Origin: Bacillus sp. 103mf
Lineage (GTDB): Bacteria; Bacillota; Bacilli; Bacillales; Bacillaceae_G
Length of the DNA: 64,000 bases
Direction: 5' to 3'
Assembly: GCF_900116295.1 (NCBI RefSeq)
Contig: NZ_FPAF01000003.1
Location: 186,001-250,000 of the forward strand
Below are positions 17,188 to 26,413 of the stretch, in pieces; positions within the stretch are counted from its first letter, which is position 1, and every line of letters starts with the position of its first letter. The notes beneath the pieces were generated by a model. It saw only the letters and a list, made by a program, of their open reading frames with translations. It made no database searches and was not told the DNA's origin. The translations under genes and the position numbers were made by a program.

Positions 17188-17345
17188 TTTATCCCGCTAC
17201 TTTAGGGCAGTAAGACTCCCACCTCAAGATTCTGAGAAAACAAAGAAGATAGGTGGGAGATAACTGTCCATAAGAGCCCGATTGGGTGGGCTAACCATCA
17301 GTGGGGGATGAAGAAAAACCCCCACTGATGGAAGTTTCACTTTAT
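17188..17345 (+). repeat. bcr1-like repeat, copy B (full length)
   Basis: 158 bp from TTTATCCCGC to TTTCACTTTAT, with TTTAT at both ends as a target duplication. Internal hairpins: CTCCCACCT/AGGTGGGAG, AGCCCGATTGGGT, and CCATCAGTGGGGG/CCCCCACTGATGG. Length and TTTAT ends agree with my memory of the bcr1 element of the B. cereus group. Confidence 0.9.
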
Positions 17346-17498
17346 AATGATTCCTCGAGAAACGAAAACATATTTTTACAACGATATCATGCGGCTTGTC
17401 ATATGTACATAGAAGAGCATGCACCAAAGGATTGTGCGGATGTAGTTGTAAACAATAATCATATAGAAGAACCAGTAGTTGTATTCACCAATTTGTGA
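17346..17498 (+). pseudogene. 3' remnant of a uridine-kinase-like gene
   Basis: Directly after the bcr1-like copy, the frame reads NENIFLQRYHAACHMYIEEH and then APKDCADVVVNNNHIEEPVVVF, ending at TGA 17496-17498. This is like the last 50 residues of uridine-kinase-like P-loop proteins (Y-x-x-x-x-x-x-Y-x-x-E ... A-D-x-V-x-x-N). The ATP-binding part is absent on the other side of the repeat, so insertion or later deletion removed it. The family call is by eye. Confidence 0.5.
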
Positions 17499-17499
17499 T

Positions 17500-17668
17500 T
17501 GTATATATAAGTTTAAAAACGACATAAAAACCCCCTTTTTTAGGGGGACGAGAGCATTTGGTCATGCATGGAAGCGGTTAGGGATTTTTTCTGCTACATG
17601 CAAGGGTTTAAAACAAAAGGAGAAAGCAAGTAGCGGTCATGTTGTATTCTGCAAAGCAGCGATTTATT
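17500..17668 (+). repeat. MITE-like repeat B, copy 2
   Basis: It carries GTTTAAAAACGACATAAAAA, GAGAGCATTTGGTCATGCAT, GAAGCGGTTAGGG, and the AAAACAAAAGGAGAAAGCAA and GTAGCGGTCATGTTGTATTC blocks seen in the other copies. The right end stops at GCAGCGATTTAT. Confidence 0.85.
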
Positions 17669-17747
17669 ATAGAAAGTATAAGGTGCGGTGTATCACTGCA
17701 CCTTATTGTATGTTCATAATTGCAGTTGGATTTTGTTTTGAAAAATG

Positions 17748-18494
17748 CTAGTTTTCATCCTCAAGCTTTGTTAACTGATGGCTGATTAAAGTGCCGATAT
17801 GTTCTCCTAAGCATATTTTTTTCATAACTCCTTGTTCATCAAAGTTAAAGATATGGACGGGTAAATGATAGTCACGAGCAAGTAGTAAAGCTGATTGGTC
17901 CATCACTTTTATATTGTTTTTGACGACGTCGTTATAGTTTAAATGGTGATACATTTTTGCTGATTTATTTCGCTTGGGGTCACTTGTGAAGACACCATCT
18001 ACACCTTGTTTTGCAACTAAAATTGCGTCGCTATTCATTTCGATTGCCCGTTGTACACTTGGATAATCTGTTGTAACAAAAGGCTGGCCATTGCCGCCTC
18101 CAAAAATAACAATGTATCCTTTATCTAAATGATGCATAGCTCGTAAATGAATGTAGGGTTCGGCAACAGTAGTAATAGGAATAGATGTCATGACGCGAAC
18201 TTCTTTATCTGTTTTACTTTTTAGTACACCGCGTAACATTAAGCTATTAATAATTGTGCCTAATGTACCTATATTGTCTGCCTCTACCCGGTCAATTCCC
18301 CAGTCCTCAGCTAAATTCCCTTTAAAAATGTTACCTCCACCCACGACAATAGAAACTTCAATTCCCAAATCGATAATAGATAAAATTTCAGTTGCGATGT
18401 GCTCTAAATGATTGGAACTAAAACTGTTTCCATCATGATCGGCTAGAGCGCCGCCGCTTAGTTTGATTAAGACCCGCTGATACAATTTCATCAT
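17748..18494 (-). CDS. pyrH: UMP kinase paralogue
   Basis: A 248-aa amino-acid-kinase-fold protein that should convert UMP to UDP with ATP. Visible motifs: KLSGGALAD near residue 7 (phosphate-binding lysine), VVGGGNIFKG near 52, GGGNGQPFVTTD near 130 and LVAKQGVDGVFTSDP near 155. It is not in the usual tsf-pyrH-frr setting, so it is probably a second UMP kinase. I chose the ATG at 18494, with AAAAGGAGGAG just before it. The leader holds a 35-codon ORF and an intrinsic terminator, which suggests attenuation control. Confidence 0.85.
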   Translation of the reverse strand: MMKLYQRVLIKLSGGALADHDGNSFSSNHLEHIATEILSIIDLGIEVSIVVGGGNIFKGNLAEDWGIDRVEADNIGTLGTIINSLMLRGVLKSKTDKEVRVMTSIPITTVAEPYIHLRAMHHLDKGYIVIFGGGNGQPFVTTDYPSVQRAIEMNSDAILVAKQGVDGVFTSDPKRNKSAKMYHHLNYNDVVKNNIKVMDQSALLLARDYHLPVHIFNFDEQGVMKKICLGEHIGTLISHQLTKLEDEN

Positions 18495-18505
18495 TACTCC
18501 TCCTT

Positions 18506-18613
18506 TTAAAAATGACAATAAAAAAAGAGCGAAGGCGAATGCCTTTGCTCCTTTACGAGAAAATGAAACGGAAAAGAAAGGTTTATAATGAAAGTTATTG
18601 TATATCTTTTCAT
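18506..18613 (-). CDS. Leader peptide upstream of the UMP kinase gene (35 aa)
   Basis: An ORF from ATG 18613 to TAA 18506, preceded by a near-perfect AAAAGGAGGAG. The peptide begins MKRYTITFIINLSFPFHF and has seven Phe in 35 residues, because the RNA is U-rich just before the terminator. Its last dozen codons run through the terminator hairpin (18522-18552), and its stop lies next to the ribosome binding site of the kinase gene. That layout, a translated U-rich leader through a terminator before a pyrimidine gene, parallels enterobacterial pyrL-pyrBI. Translation is inferred from the Shine-Dalgarno only. Confidence 0.6.
   Translation of the reverse strand: MKRYTITFIINLSFPFHFLVKEQRHSPSLFFYCHF
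18522..18552 (-). terminator. Attenuator terminator in the UMP kinase leader
   Basis: On the minus strand GAGCAAAGGC and GCCTTCGCTC pair with one mismatch around ATTC, followed by seven T. It sits within the leader ORF. Confidence 0.85.
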
Positions 18614-18660
18614 AATATCTCCTCCTTTTCGTTTCATTGTTTAATAGGTGTGCTTTTTAG

Positions 18661-18690
18661 ATTATACAAAATAATCTGATGTTTTAACAA
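18661..18690 (-). promoter_or_regulatory. Promoter of the UMP kinase leader
   Basis: A minus-strand TTGTTA (18690-18685) and TATAAT (18666-18661) separated by 18 bases. It would start RNA about 40 bases before the leader ORF. Confidence 0.55.
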
Positions 18691-18835
18691 TTCTATGTTT
18701 CAATTGTATACTAAAGAAGAACAACAATGAACATTTTAAGGGGGAAATTCGAAAGTTTTGTGACAAACTTGTAGTTTTTTGTCTGATTCTGTAGGTTCAC
18801 CTATATCATGTGGGTAAGCTTTTATACATACAAAT

Positions 18836-18849
18836 TGAAAGCGTTCGCA
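18836..18849 (+). promoter_or_regulatory. Probable cre (CcpA) site before the symporter gene
   Basis: TGAAAGCGTTCGCA matches the catabolite-responsive element consensus TGWAARCGYTWNCW at all but one position. It lies just before the Shine-Dalgarno, so bound CcpA would block transcription (roadblock) when good sugars are present. Confidence 0.65.
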
Positions 18850-18867
18850 TGGAGGGGATGAAAATAC

Positions 18868-20139
18868 ATGAAAAAATTCGGATTAGCTACACAAATTTTT
18901 GTAGCGCTCATTTTAGGGATTGTAGTAGGGGCAATCTTTTATGGGAATAAAACAGCTATTTCCTATATTACACCGCTTGGAGATATTTTTATTCATTTAA
19001 TTAAAATGATTGTTGTTCCAATTGTTATTTCTGCACTTATTGTAGCGGTAGCTGGTGTGGGCGATATGAAGAAGCTCGGTAAATTAGGCGGAAAGACAAT
19101 CCTTTATTTTGAAATTATTACGACGATTGCTATTTTAATGGGATTAATAGCAGCAAACGTGTTCCACCCAGGAACGGGCGTTGATATGAGCCATTTACAG
19201 CAAGGTGATATTTCAGCATACAAAGCAACAGCTGATGCAACGCAGAAAAAAGGTTTTGCAGAAACAATTGTTCATATTGTACCAAAAAACGTATTTGAAT
19301 CAATTGCACAAGGAGACTTATTACCAATTATTTTCTTCTCAGTGTTATTTGGTTTAGGGGTTGCTGCAATCGGAGAAAAAGGAAAGCCAGTCTTTCATTT
19401 CTTTGAAGGTGTCTTAGAAGCAATGTTTTGGGTGACAAATCAAGTCATGAAATTTGCTCCGGTTGGTGTATTTGCACTAATTGCTGTTACGGTTGCAAAA
19501 TTTGGAGTGGCTACACTGCTTCCGTTAGGGAAATTAGTGGTCGCAGTTTATGTAACAGTTGTGTTATTTGTTATTGTTGTACTAGGTATAAATGCAAAAA
19601 TGGTGGGAGTAAACATTTTCACCTTAATGAAAGTTTTAAAAGAAGAATTGATTTTGTCTTTTACAACAGCAAGTTCAGAAGCCGTTTTACCAAATATTAT
19701 GAGAAAAATGGAAGAGTTCGGTTGTCCGAAGGCCGTAGCTTCTTTCGTAATACCTACTGGTTACACATTTAACTTAACTGGATCAGCTATTTATCAAGCG
19801 TTAGCATCGCTATTTGTGGCGCAAATGTACGGTATACACATGTCACTAACAGAACAAGTTACATTGTTATTTGTTTTAATGTTAACGTCTAAAGGAATGG
19901 CTGGTGTTCCTGGTGCTTCCTTTGTTGTCGTATTGGCAACATTAGGTTCGATGGGACTTCCATTAGAAGGAATTGCTTTAATTGCTGGTATTGACCGCAT
20001 TTTAGATATGATTCGCTCGTCTGTCAATGTATTAGGGAACGCATTAGCAGCGATTGTCATGTCAAAATGGGAAGGCGAATTTGATCAAGCGAAAGCAAAA
20101 CAGTATGTAGAAACTGTAAATCAAACAAAAGCAGCATAA
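18868..20139 (+). CDS. Glutamate/dicarboxylate:cation symporter (DAACS family, GltT/GltP-like)
   Basis: A 423-aa membrane protein closely resembling Bacillus GltT/GltP. It starts MKKFGLATQIFVALILGIVV and has the HP1 serine-rich hairpin as SFTTASSEAVLP (near 267), the transport helix GYTFNLTGSAIYQ and a final helix DRILDMIRSSVNVLGNA. It should bring glutamate or aspartate into the cell. One oddity: the NLDG/NMDG aspartate that helps bind the coupled cation is Thr here (ACT at 19777-19779). A cre site precedes it, and aspartase and malic enzyme follow, so it belongs to a dicarboxylic amino acid use module. Confidence 0.88.
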   Translation: MKKFGLATQIFVALILGIVVGAIFYGNKTAISYITPLGDIFIHLIKMIVVPIVISALIVAVAGVGDMKKLGKLGGKTILYFEIITTIAILMGLIAANVFHPGTGVDMSHLQQGDISAYKATADATQKKGFAETIVHIVPKNVFESIAQGDLLPIIFFSVLFGLGVAAIGEKGKPVFHFFEGVLEAMFWVTNQVMKFAPVGVFALIAVTVAKFGVATLLPLGKLVVAVYVTVVLFVIVVLGINAKMVGVNIFTLMKVLKEELILSFTTASSEAVLPNIMRKMEEFGCPKAVASFVIPTGYTFNLTGSAIYQALASLFVAQMYGIHMSLTEQVTLLFVLMLTSKGMAGVPGASFVVVLATLGSMGLPLEGIALIAGIDRILDMIRSSVNVLGNALAAIVMSKWEGEFDQAKAKQYVETVNQTKAA

Positions 20140-20150
20140 ATTAAAAGCTT

Positions 20151-20183
20151 AATCAGTGAGAGGTTTTTTATCTCTCGCTGATT
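20151..20183 (+). terminator. Terminator after the symporter gene
   Basis: AATCAGTGAGAG and CTCTCGCTGATT pair around GTTTTTTAT. Confidence 0.85.
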
Positions 20184-20312
20184 ATTCGTGAAACGAATTG
20201 ATTTATCACAAATAGTATATCTCTCGCTTCATTTTTTATTTCTTATAAAATTTGAGGTAGGAGAATGGTTACATATGAATGTGGAGAAAAATAAGTTGAG
20301 GAGTGAACATAT

Positions 20313-21752
20313 ATGGCAGCAATAACTGAAGCTACAAAAGATGTGCGAATTGAAAAAGATTTTTTAGGTGAGAAAGAAGTACCAATGCATGCATATTATG
20401 GTGTTCAAACAATGCGTGCGGTCGAAAACTTTCCGATTACAGGTTATAAAATTCATGAAGGATTAATTAAAGCATTTGCGATTGTAAAAAAAGCGGCGGC
20501 GCTTGCAAATACAGATGTTGGGCGATTAGAACTAAAAAAAGGTACAGCAATTGCGGAAGCAGCACAAGAGATTCTTGAAGGGAAATGGCACGAGCATTTT
20601 ATCGTTGATCCGATTCAAGGCGGAGCTGGAACTTCTATGAATATGAATGCAAATGAAGTTATTGCCAATCGTGCTCTTGAATTATTAGAAATGGAAAAAG
20701 GGGACTATCATTACATTAGTCCAAATAGCCATGTGAATATGGCACAATCAACAAATGATGCATTCCCGACTGCAATTCATATTGCGACGTTAAACTTGTT
20801 AGAAGAATTATTACAAACGATGGGATATATGCGTGATATCTTTGAATTAAAAGCAGAACAATTCGATCATATTATTAAAATGGGACGTACGCATTTACAA
20901 GATGCTGTACCAATTCGTCTTGGACAAGAGTTTAAAGCATACGCTCGCGTGCTTGGACGCGATATAAAACGCATCGAGAAATCTCGTCAACACTTATATG
21001 AAGTGAATATGGGAGCAACAGCTGTTGGTACAGGATTAAATGCAGATCCGCAGTACATTGAGGCTGTAGTAAAACATTTGGCGGCTATTAGTAAGTTGCC
21101 TCTTGTTGGAGCAGAGGATTTAGTAGATGCAACGCAAAATACAGATGCATATACAGAAGTATCAGCTGCACTGAAAGTGTGTATGATGAATATGTCAAAA
21201 ATTGCAAATGACTTACGCTTAATGGCATCTGGTCCACGTGTTGGGTTAGGTGAAATTATGCTTCCAGCTCGTCAACCTGGTTCTTCTATTATGCCAGGGA
21301 AAGTAAATCCTGTAATGCCAGAAGTGATTAACCAAATTGCGTTCCAAGTAATTGGGAACGACCATACAATTTGTCTTGCTTCAGAAGCAGGCCAATTAGA
21401 GCTAAATGTAATGGAACCGGTGCTTGTATTTAACTTACTTCAATCCATCAGTATTATGAATAACGGCTTCCGTGCTTTTACAGATAATTGCTTAAAAGGG
21501 ATTGAAGCAAATGAAGAGCACTTAAAAGAGTATGTTGAGCAAAGCGTTGGTATTATTACAGCTGTGAATCCACATATCGGATACGAAGCAGCAGCTCGCG
21601 TTGCAAAAGAAGCAATTGCAACTGGCCAATCTGTCAGAGAGCTGTGCCTGAAAACCGGTGTATTATCAGAAGAAGAATTAGATTTGATTTTAGATCCGTA
21701 TGAAATGACGCACCCTGGAATTGCGGGAGCATCTCTTTTAAAGAAAAATTAA
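20313..21752 (+). CDS. aspA: Aspartate ammonia-lyase (aspartase)
   Basis: A 479-aa cytosolic member of the fumarase/aspartase superfamily that splits aspartate to fumarate and ammonia. The signature [19 protein letters not shown] is near residue 325. The substrate-loop [19 protein letters not shown] is near 108, and [15 protein letters not shown] near 147. The length is normal for aspartase. The start follows GAGGAGTGAACATAT. It is placed after a glutamate/aspartate symporter and before malic enzyme, so aspartate taken up could feed the TCA cycle. It has its own terminator. Confidence 0.95.
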   Translation: MAAITEATKDVRIEKDFLGEKEVPMHAYYGVQTMRAVENFPITGYKIHEGLIKAFAIVKKAAALANTDVGRLELKKGTAIAEAAQEILEGKWHEHFIVDPIQGGAGTSMNMNANEVIANRALELLEMEKGDYHYISPNSHVNMAQSTNDAFPTAIHIATLNLLEELLQTMGYMRDIFELKAEQFDHIIKMGRTHLQDAVPIRLGQEFKAYARVLGRDIKRIEKSRQHLYEVNMGATAVGTGLNADPQYIEAVVKHLAAISKLPLVGAEDLVDATQNTDAYTEVSAALKVCMMNMSKIANDLRLMASGPRVGLGEIMLPARQPGSSIMPGKVNPVMPEVINQIAFQVIGNDHTICLASEAGQLELNVMEPVLVFNLLQSISIMNNGFRAFTDNCLKGIEANEEHLKEYVEQSVGIITAVNPHIGYEAAARVAKEAIATGQSVRELCLKTGVLSEEELDLILDPYEMTHPGIAGASLLKKN

Positions 21753-21781
21753 AAAAAGGGGGGGACTTTCCCCCTTTTTTT
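21751..21781 (+). terminator. Terminator after aspA
   Basis: Seven A and five or more G pair with CCCCC and seven T around GGACTTT. Confidence 0.9.
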
Positions 21782-21828
21782 GTTTACAATATAGAAATGT
21801 TATATATATAAATAAGGGTAGGGATTTT

Positions 21829-23541
21829 ATGAGTAAATTTACAGTTTCCTCGGATGGAACTTTAGAAACGACATTACGAGGAAGGGAAGTATTAGCAACA
21901 CCACTTTTAAATAAAGGCGTTGCTTTCACAACAGAAGAAAGGGAAGAACTAGGGCTGAAAGGATTATTACCACCAGCTGTATTAACATTGGACGAACAAG
22001 CACGCCGTGCATATGAACAGTTTTGTTCACAGCCGGATGACTTATTAAAAAACGTATACTTAACAGCACTGCATGATCGTAATGAAGTGTTATTTTATCG
22101 TTTGCTTACAAATCATTTACGAGAAATGCTTCCGATTGTATATACGCCAACTGTTGGTGTGGCGATTCAAAGATATAGTCATGAGTATCGTAAACCACGT
22201 GGGGTGTATTTATCAGTTAATGATCCAAATGGTATTGAGGAAGCATTTTCTAACATTGGTGCAACTGCAGAAAATATTGATTTAGTCGTTGTAACAGACG
22301 GTGAAGGTATTTTAGGAATTGGAGACTGGGGTGTAGGTGGTATTAATATTGCCATTGGAAAACTAGCTGTTTATACAGCAGCAGTTGGTATTGATCCAAG
22401 TCGTGTATTACCGGTTATTTTAGATGTTGGTACAAACAATGAAGATTTATTAAATAATCCGTTTTATATCGGAAATCGCCATCCACGTGTAACGGGAGAA
22501 GCGTATGATACATTTATTGATTTGTTTGTAAAAGCTGTATGTAATAAGTTTCCGAATGCATTGCTGCACTGGGAAGATTTTAGTACACGTAATGCACGTA
22601 AAATTTTAGACAAATATCGCGATAGCGTATGTACATTTAACGATGATATACAAGGAACTGGGGCTGTTTCACTGGCAGCTGTGTTATCAGCTGTGAAGGC
22701 TTCAGGTATTCCACTTTGTGAACATCGCGTTGTAGTCTTTGGTGCGGGTACTGCTGGAGTTGGAATTGCAGATCAAGTACGTGATGCAATGGTGCGCTTA
22801 GGTTTATCAAAGGATGAAGCAAACCGCCGTTTTTGGTGTATTGACCGTAATGGTTTACTTACTGATAATATGGATGATCTTCTTGATTTCCAACGTCCTT
22901 ATGCACGTGAAAAGTCTGAAGTCCAACAATGGCAGCAATCAGAAATGATTGGTCTTGCTGAAGTTGTAAAACATGTACAACCAACTATTTTAATCGGGAC
23001 GTCAACAGTTGCTGGTGCATTTACAGAAGCAATAGTAAAAGAAATGGCAGCACATGTGGAACGACCAATTATTTTACCAATGTCTAATCCAACGCCTCTT
23101 GCGGAAGCGAAACCAGCCGATTTAATTTCTTGGACAGAAGGGCGAGCGCTTGTTGCAACTGGTAGTCCGTTCGATCCAGTTACATATAATGGAGTTACTT
23201 ATATAATTGGGCAATCTAACAATGCACTTATCTTCCCAGGTCTTGGTCTTGGTACAAATGTTGTTCGTGCTCGTGTAATGACAGATGGCATGTTTGCAGC
23301 GGCAGCAGAAGCGGTAGCGAGTATGGTAGATACAAGTCAACCTGGTGCACCAATTCTTCCAGAAGTAGAAGAGCTGCGTAATATTTCAGAGATTGTTGCT
23401 CTTGAAGTAGCAAAAGCGGCAGTTGCTGAAGGTGTTGCTCGTGAGGTATTAAGTGATAACGATATCAGGAAGGCTGTAAAAGATGCAATGTGGCAACCTG
23501 TTTATCGTCAAATAAAAGCAGTTGAAAAGGTAACAGTATAG
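21829..23541 (+). CDS. maeA: NAD-dependent malic enzyme (oxaloacetate-decarboxylating)
   Basis: A 570-aa large-type malic enzyme, which turns malate into pyruvate with CO2 and NADH. The N-terminal domain has [10 protein letters not shown] near residue 100. The catalytic region holds [13 protein letters not shown] and [10 protein letters not shown] near 265, and the nucleotide-binding fold has [10 protein letters not shown] near 303. The length matches the E. coli MaeA (SfcA) type. With aspartase upstream it completes a route from aspartate through fumarate and malate to pyruvate. It is a single transcript between two hairpins. Confidence 0.94.
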   Translation: MSKFTVSSDGTLETTLRGREVLATPLLNKGVAFTTEEREELGLKGLLPPAVLTLDEQARRAYEQFCSQPDDLLKNVYLTALHDRNEVLFYRLLTNHLREMLPIVYTPTVGVAIQRYSHEYRKPRGVYLSVNDPNGIEEAFSNIGATAENIDLVVVTDGEGILGIGDWGVGGINIAIGKLAVYTAAVGIDPSRVLPVILDVGTNNEDLLNNPFYIGNRHPRVTGEAYDTFIDLFVKAVCNKFPNALLHWEDFSTRNARKILDKYRDSVCTFNDDIQGTGAVSLAAVLSAVKASGIPLCEHRVVVFGAGTAGVGIADQVRDAMVRLGLSKDEANRRFWCIDRNGLLTDNMDDLLDFQRPYAREKSEVQQWQQSEMIGLAEVVKHVQPTILIGTSTVAGAFTEAIVKEMAAHVERPIILPMSNPTPLAEAKPADLISWTEGRALVATGSPFDPVTYNGVTYIIGQSNNALIFPGLGLGTNVVRARVMTDGMFAAAAEAVASMVDTSQPGAPILPEVEELRNISEIVALEVAKAAVAEGVAREVLSDNDIRKAVKDAMWQPVYRQIKAVEKVTV

Positions 23542-23545
23542 GAAT

Positions 23546-23574
23546 AAAGCCCGTTTATATAATAAGCGGGCTTT
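23546..23574 (+). terminator. Hairpin after malic enzyme gene
   Basis: AAAGCCCG and CGGGCTTT pair exactly around TTTATATAATAAG; the T run after it is weak. Confidence 0.7.
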
Positions 23575-23615
23575 CCTTATTATGTTTCAATACTAGATAA
23601 TGGGAAGTGACGTGT

Positions 23616-24920
23616 TTGAACTGGCATCAATTGTGGAAAAAAGATATTTCACTTTTAATTATTTTAATTTTGATTGTTCCAGTAGCTGGAGAATTGAACT
23701 TTCATCCATTTAATGATACGTTTCGTGTTAGCTTTGGAACACCGATTTTCTTCTTTTTACTATTATTTTTAAGAAAAATTCCAGCTGCTATAGCAGGAAT
23801 TCTTGTTGGGGCATCTGTAGTAATATTTCGAATTGGCCTTGACTGGATGCTGCAAGGTTCTTTTCATTTTTCAGACTCCTTTTGTATGCGTTATCCAGTC
23901 TTCTTTTATTATTTCGTATATGGAAGTCTTTTTTCAATATGCAAAGTAAATCAATTTCATCAAAAACCATTTTTAATCGGATGTTTTGGCATTACGATTG
24001 AAATTATTTCAAGTATGGCCGAACTTGCTTTTTATCATATTTTTGTGTTGAGCACGATGATTACAGTTTCAGAAGTCAATAAAATTATTATTATTGCTAC
24101 TTTCCGTAGTTTTTTTGCGCTCGGTTTTTTAAATATGATGAGTTTATATGAGACAAAATTAAAAGAAGCGCAGGTTCGGAAAGAAAATGAAAAGATGTTT
24201 ATGCATCTTTCTAACTTGTATGTAGAATCTGTTCATTTGAAGAAAACGCTGCAAGATGCTGAAAGGATCACACAAGAAGCATACCAATTATATCGGAATT
24301 TACAGCAGCAAGAAAGTGCTGGAAGTGATATAGAGCTGTATAGTAAGAACGCGCTGAAAATTGCAGGAGAGGTACACGAAATAAAAAAAGATAACCAAAG
24401 AATTTTTGCAGGGTTATCTAAACTTCTTTTAGATAAAAATCTTTCGGAATATATAAATGGAAATGAACTGGCGGAAATGATTATAAGAATTAACGAGAAA
24501 TACGCACAGTTATTACAAAAGGAAATCGTATTTTCTAAACAGATAGAAGGGGAACATACGCAATATCATGTATATACCGTTTTGTCGATTTTAAATAATT
24601 TAGTTGCAAATGCTGTAGAAGCGATTGATCGCGTTGGTACAATTACAATTCATGTTAAGAAGCAAGGAGCGGTTGTCACGTTTGAAGTAATAGATGATGG
24701 TCCGGGTATTTCGGGGAAATATAAGGAGCTAGTATTTAAGCCTGGTTTTACTTCAAAATATGACCAAACTGGAACACCGTCAACAGGAATTGGCTTATCT
24801 TATATAAAAGAGATGGTGACGGAACTTGGGGGAGAGGTTATACTACAAGACAGAGACGCTGAAAGAGGCTGCAAATTTATTGTACGGTTGCCGGAATCTA
24901 GCCTGACTAAGGAAGGATGA
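23616..24920 (+). CDS. Sensor histidine kinase, GlnK (YcbA)-like
   Basis: A membrane kinase of about 434 aa. Six or so helices fill residues 10-190, then a coiled coil, an H-box-like segment with EVHEIKKD (near 255), and a HATPase domain with NNLVANAVEAID, DDGPGISGKYKELVFKPGFTSK and GIGLSYIKEM. The paired regulator downstream is clearly GlnL-like, so this should be its GlnK-like partner. The frame is open from GTG 23607, but GGGAAGTG sits best before TTG 23616. B. subtilis GlnK-GlnL controls glutaminase and glutamine uptake. Placement after symporter, aspA and maeA suggests that it senses an amino acid or dicarboxylate. Confidence 0.82.
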   Translation: MNWHQLWKKDISLLIILILIVPVAGELNFHPFNDTFRVSFGTPIFFFLLLFLRKIPAAIAGILVGASVVIFRIGLDWMLQGSFHFSDSFCMRYPVFFYYFVYGSLFSICKVNQFHQKPFLIGCFGITIEIISSMAELAFYHIFVLSTMITVSEVNKIIIIATFRSFFALGFLNMMSLYETKLKEAQVRKENEKMFMHLSNLYVESVHLKKTLQDAERITQEAYQLYRNLQQQESAGSDIELYSKNALKIAGEVHEIKKDNQRIFAGLSKLLLDKNLSEYINGNELAEMIIRINEKYAQLLQKEIVFSKQIEGEHTQYHVYTVLSILNNLVANAVEAIDRVGTITIHVKKQGAVVTFEVIDDGPGISGKYKELVFKPGFTSKYDQTGTPSTGIGLSYIKEMVTELGGEVILQDRDAERGCKFIVRLPESSLTKEG

Positions 24921-24924
24921 GTCT

Positions 24925-25857
24925 ATGTTTTATTACATCGTAGATGATGACGAAGTATTTCGTTCTATGTTAGCGCAAATTATTGAAGATGAAGACCTTG
25001 GAGAAGTAGTTGGAGAAGAAGAAGATGGGGCTTTTGTAGAAGGGGAAAAATTAAATTTTAAAAAAGTAGATATATTATTTATTGACTTATTAATGCCAAT
25101 TCGCGACGGAATTGAAACGGTTCGGCACATCGTCCCGTCGTTTGCGGGGAAAGTGGTTATGATTTCTCAAGTAGAATCAAAACAATTAATTGGTGAAGCT
25201 TATTCCCTTGGTGTTGAATATTATATTACAAAACCTCTCAATAAAATTGAAGTTGTATCTGTTGTGCGAAAAGTGATAGAGCGTATTCGTCTGGAACGGT
25301 CTATTCAAGATATTCAAAAATCACTAAACAATGTATTTCAATGGGAACAACCAAAAGGGCGTATTGAATCAGGGCTAGAAGAGAAAAAAATTGCTGATTC
25401 TGGCCATTTTTTATTAGCGGAACTAGGGATTGCTGGGGAGAACGGAAGTAAAGATTTACTAAGTATGCTGGAATACTTATATCAATATGAAAAGAAGGAA
25501 ACCTTTGAACACGGTTTTCCAGTATTAAAAGATATTTTTCAACATATTACGGTCAAAAAGTTAGGTGAAATGGCTTCGGAAGGTGAGATTGATAAAGAGA
25601 GAAAAGCTTCAGAACAAAGGGTGCGCCGAGCAATTTATCAATCGCTTAATCACTTAGCTTCTCTTGGCTTAACAGATTTTTCGAATCCCAAATTTGAAAG
25701 CTATGCTCCAAAATTTTTTGATTTTACAATTGTGCGTAAACGAATGACAGAGTTAACAAACGAATCATTATCATCGACTGGTCATACACGAATTAATACG
25801 AAGAAATTTATTCAAGTGTTGTATTTTGAAGTGAAGCGATTGACTGAAGACGATTAA
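24925..25857 (+). CDS. Response regulator, GlnL (YcbB)-like
   Basis: A 310-aa regulator. The receiver domain (MFYYIVDDDEVFRSML, phosphoacceptor in FIDLLMPIRDG) is followed by the YcbB-type output domain. That domain carries AEQRVRRAIYQSLNHLASLG and TDFSNPKFESYAPKFFDF, which match B. subtilis GlnL closely. This class activates genes for amino acid use. It starts 4 bp after the kinase stop, with AAGGAAGG as Shine-Dalgarno. Likely targets here are the symporter, aspA and maeA genes just upstream; that is inference from position. Confidence 0.85.
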   Translation: MFYYIVDDDEVFRSMLAQIIEDEDLGEVVGEEEDGAFVEGEKLNFKKVDILFIDLLMPIRDGIETVRHIVPSFAGKVVMISQVESKQLIGEAYSLGVEYYITKPLNKIEVVSVVRKVIERIRLERSIQDIQKSLNNVFQWEQPKGRIESGLEEKKIADSGHFLLAELGIAGENGSKDLLSMLEYLYQYEKKETFEHGFPVLKDIFQHITVKKLGEMASEGEIDKERKASEQRVRRAIYQSLNHLASLGLTDFSNPKFESYAPKFFDFTIVRKRMTELTNESLSSTGHTRINTKKFIQVLYFEVKRLTEDD

Positions 25858-25878
25858 GTGGATAAAGTACGGTAAAAG

Positions 25879-25917
25879 AAAAAGATGTTTGCTTATTTGT
25901 GGCAAACATCTTTTTGT
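25879..25917 (+). terminator. Terminator of the two-component operon
   Basis: AAAAAGATGTTTGC and GCAAACATCTTTTT pair around TTATTTGTG. Confidence 0.92.
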
Positions 25918-25926
25918 ATATCACTT

Positions 25927-26053
25927 TTACTGTTTCATATACGCCCATTTATAACTATAGAATCCAGCAAAATGTCTAATGCAAACATCTTTCACATACG
26001 GTCGTTCCAGATACACAAGTCCGGCTTGGAAAATAGGAGCGATGGCAGTGTAT
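25927..26053 (-). pseudogene. 3' remnant of an oligopeptide-binding protein (OppA-like) gene
   Basis: The minus strand reads TAIAPIFQAGLVYLERPYVK, then a segment ending FYSYKWAYMKQ and TAA (25929-25927). This is the C-terminal pattern of peptide-binding lipoproteins (P-x-x-Q-x-x-x-x-Y-L-x-x-x-x-V-K ... Y-K-W-A-Y). An in-frame stop precedes it and no signal peptide or body of the protein remains, so it is a gene end left after deletion. Confidence 0.6.
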
Positions 26054-26159
26054 CACTTGTTTTGTTGTTTTAAATCTTTGCTTTTCTTCGCAAAATAAAC
26101 CCACACAACATCTATCTTACACTTACACGAAAGATACCAAGCGGAAATAGCAGTCCTCC

Positions 26160-26336
26160 CTATCTTTCGGATTTGTCACCTGTATTACTATTTGTCTTTG
26201 CGCCACCTGCTTTTTTAACACCTTTGCTTGTATAAGGTTTGGCACTCTTCTTTTTGTTGGCACTGGCTTTCCATCGGTTCCAGCCCTTACTGCCTGTTCC
26301 TCTACCTGTTCCACCTTTACCTTTACCTTTACTCAT
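26160..26336 (-). CDS. Small basic DUF3934-like protein (58 aa)
   Basis: An ORF from ATG 26336 to TAG 26160, preceded by CGGAGTGATTAT. The peptide begins MSKGKGKGGTGRGTGSKGWN and goes on RWKASANKKKSAKPYTSKG, a very basic glycine/lysine-rich sequence that I recognise as DUF3934, a small family common in the B. cereus group. Its function is unknown; the charge suggests nucleic acid or spore-core contact. The upstream TATACAAT could be its -10 element. Confidence 0.75.
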   Translation of the reverse strand: MSKGKGKGGTGRGTGSKGWNRWKASANKKKSAKPYTSKGVKKAGGAKTNSNTGDKSER

Positions 26337-26413
26337 ATAATCACTCCGTTATTATTGTATAGCAAATCTGTTTCCACAGTAGTCAATAAATCTCTGAAAT
26401 AAAATTCTAATTT

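Noticed and set aside
17301-17498. 65-aa ORF starting inside a bcr1-like repeat
   Set aside because: Its first 15 codons are repeat DNA; only the later part resembles a uridine kinase end, so it is reported as a remnant and not as a gene.
26123-26314. 63-aa minus-strand ORF rich in Val/Gln
   Set aside because: Another frame on the same strand (26160-26336) has a Shine-Dalgarno and matches DUF3934; this one is a shadow.
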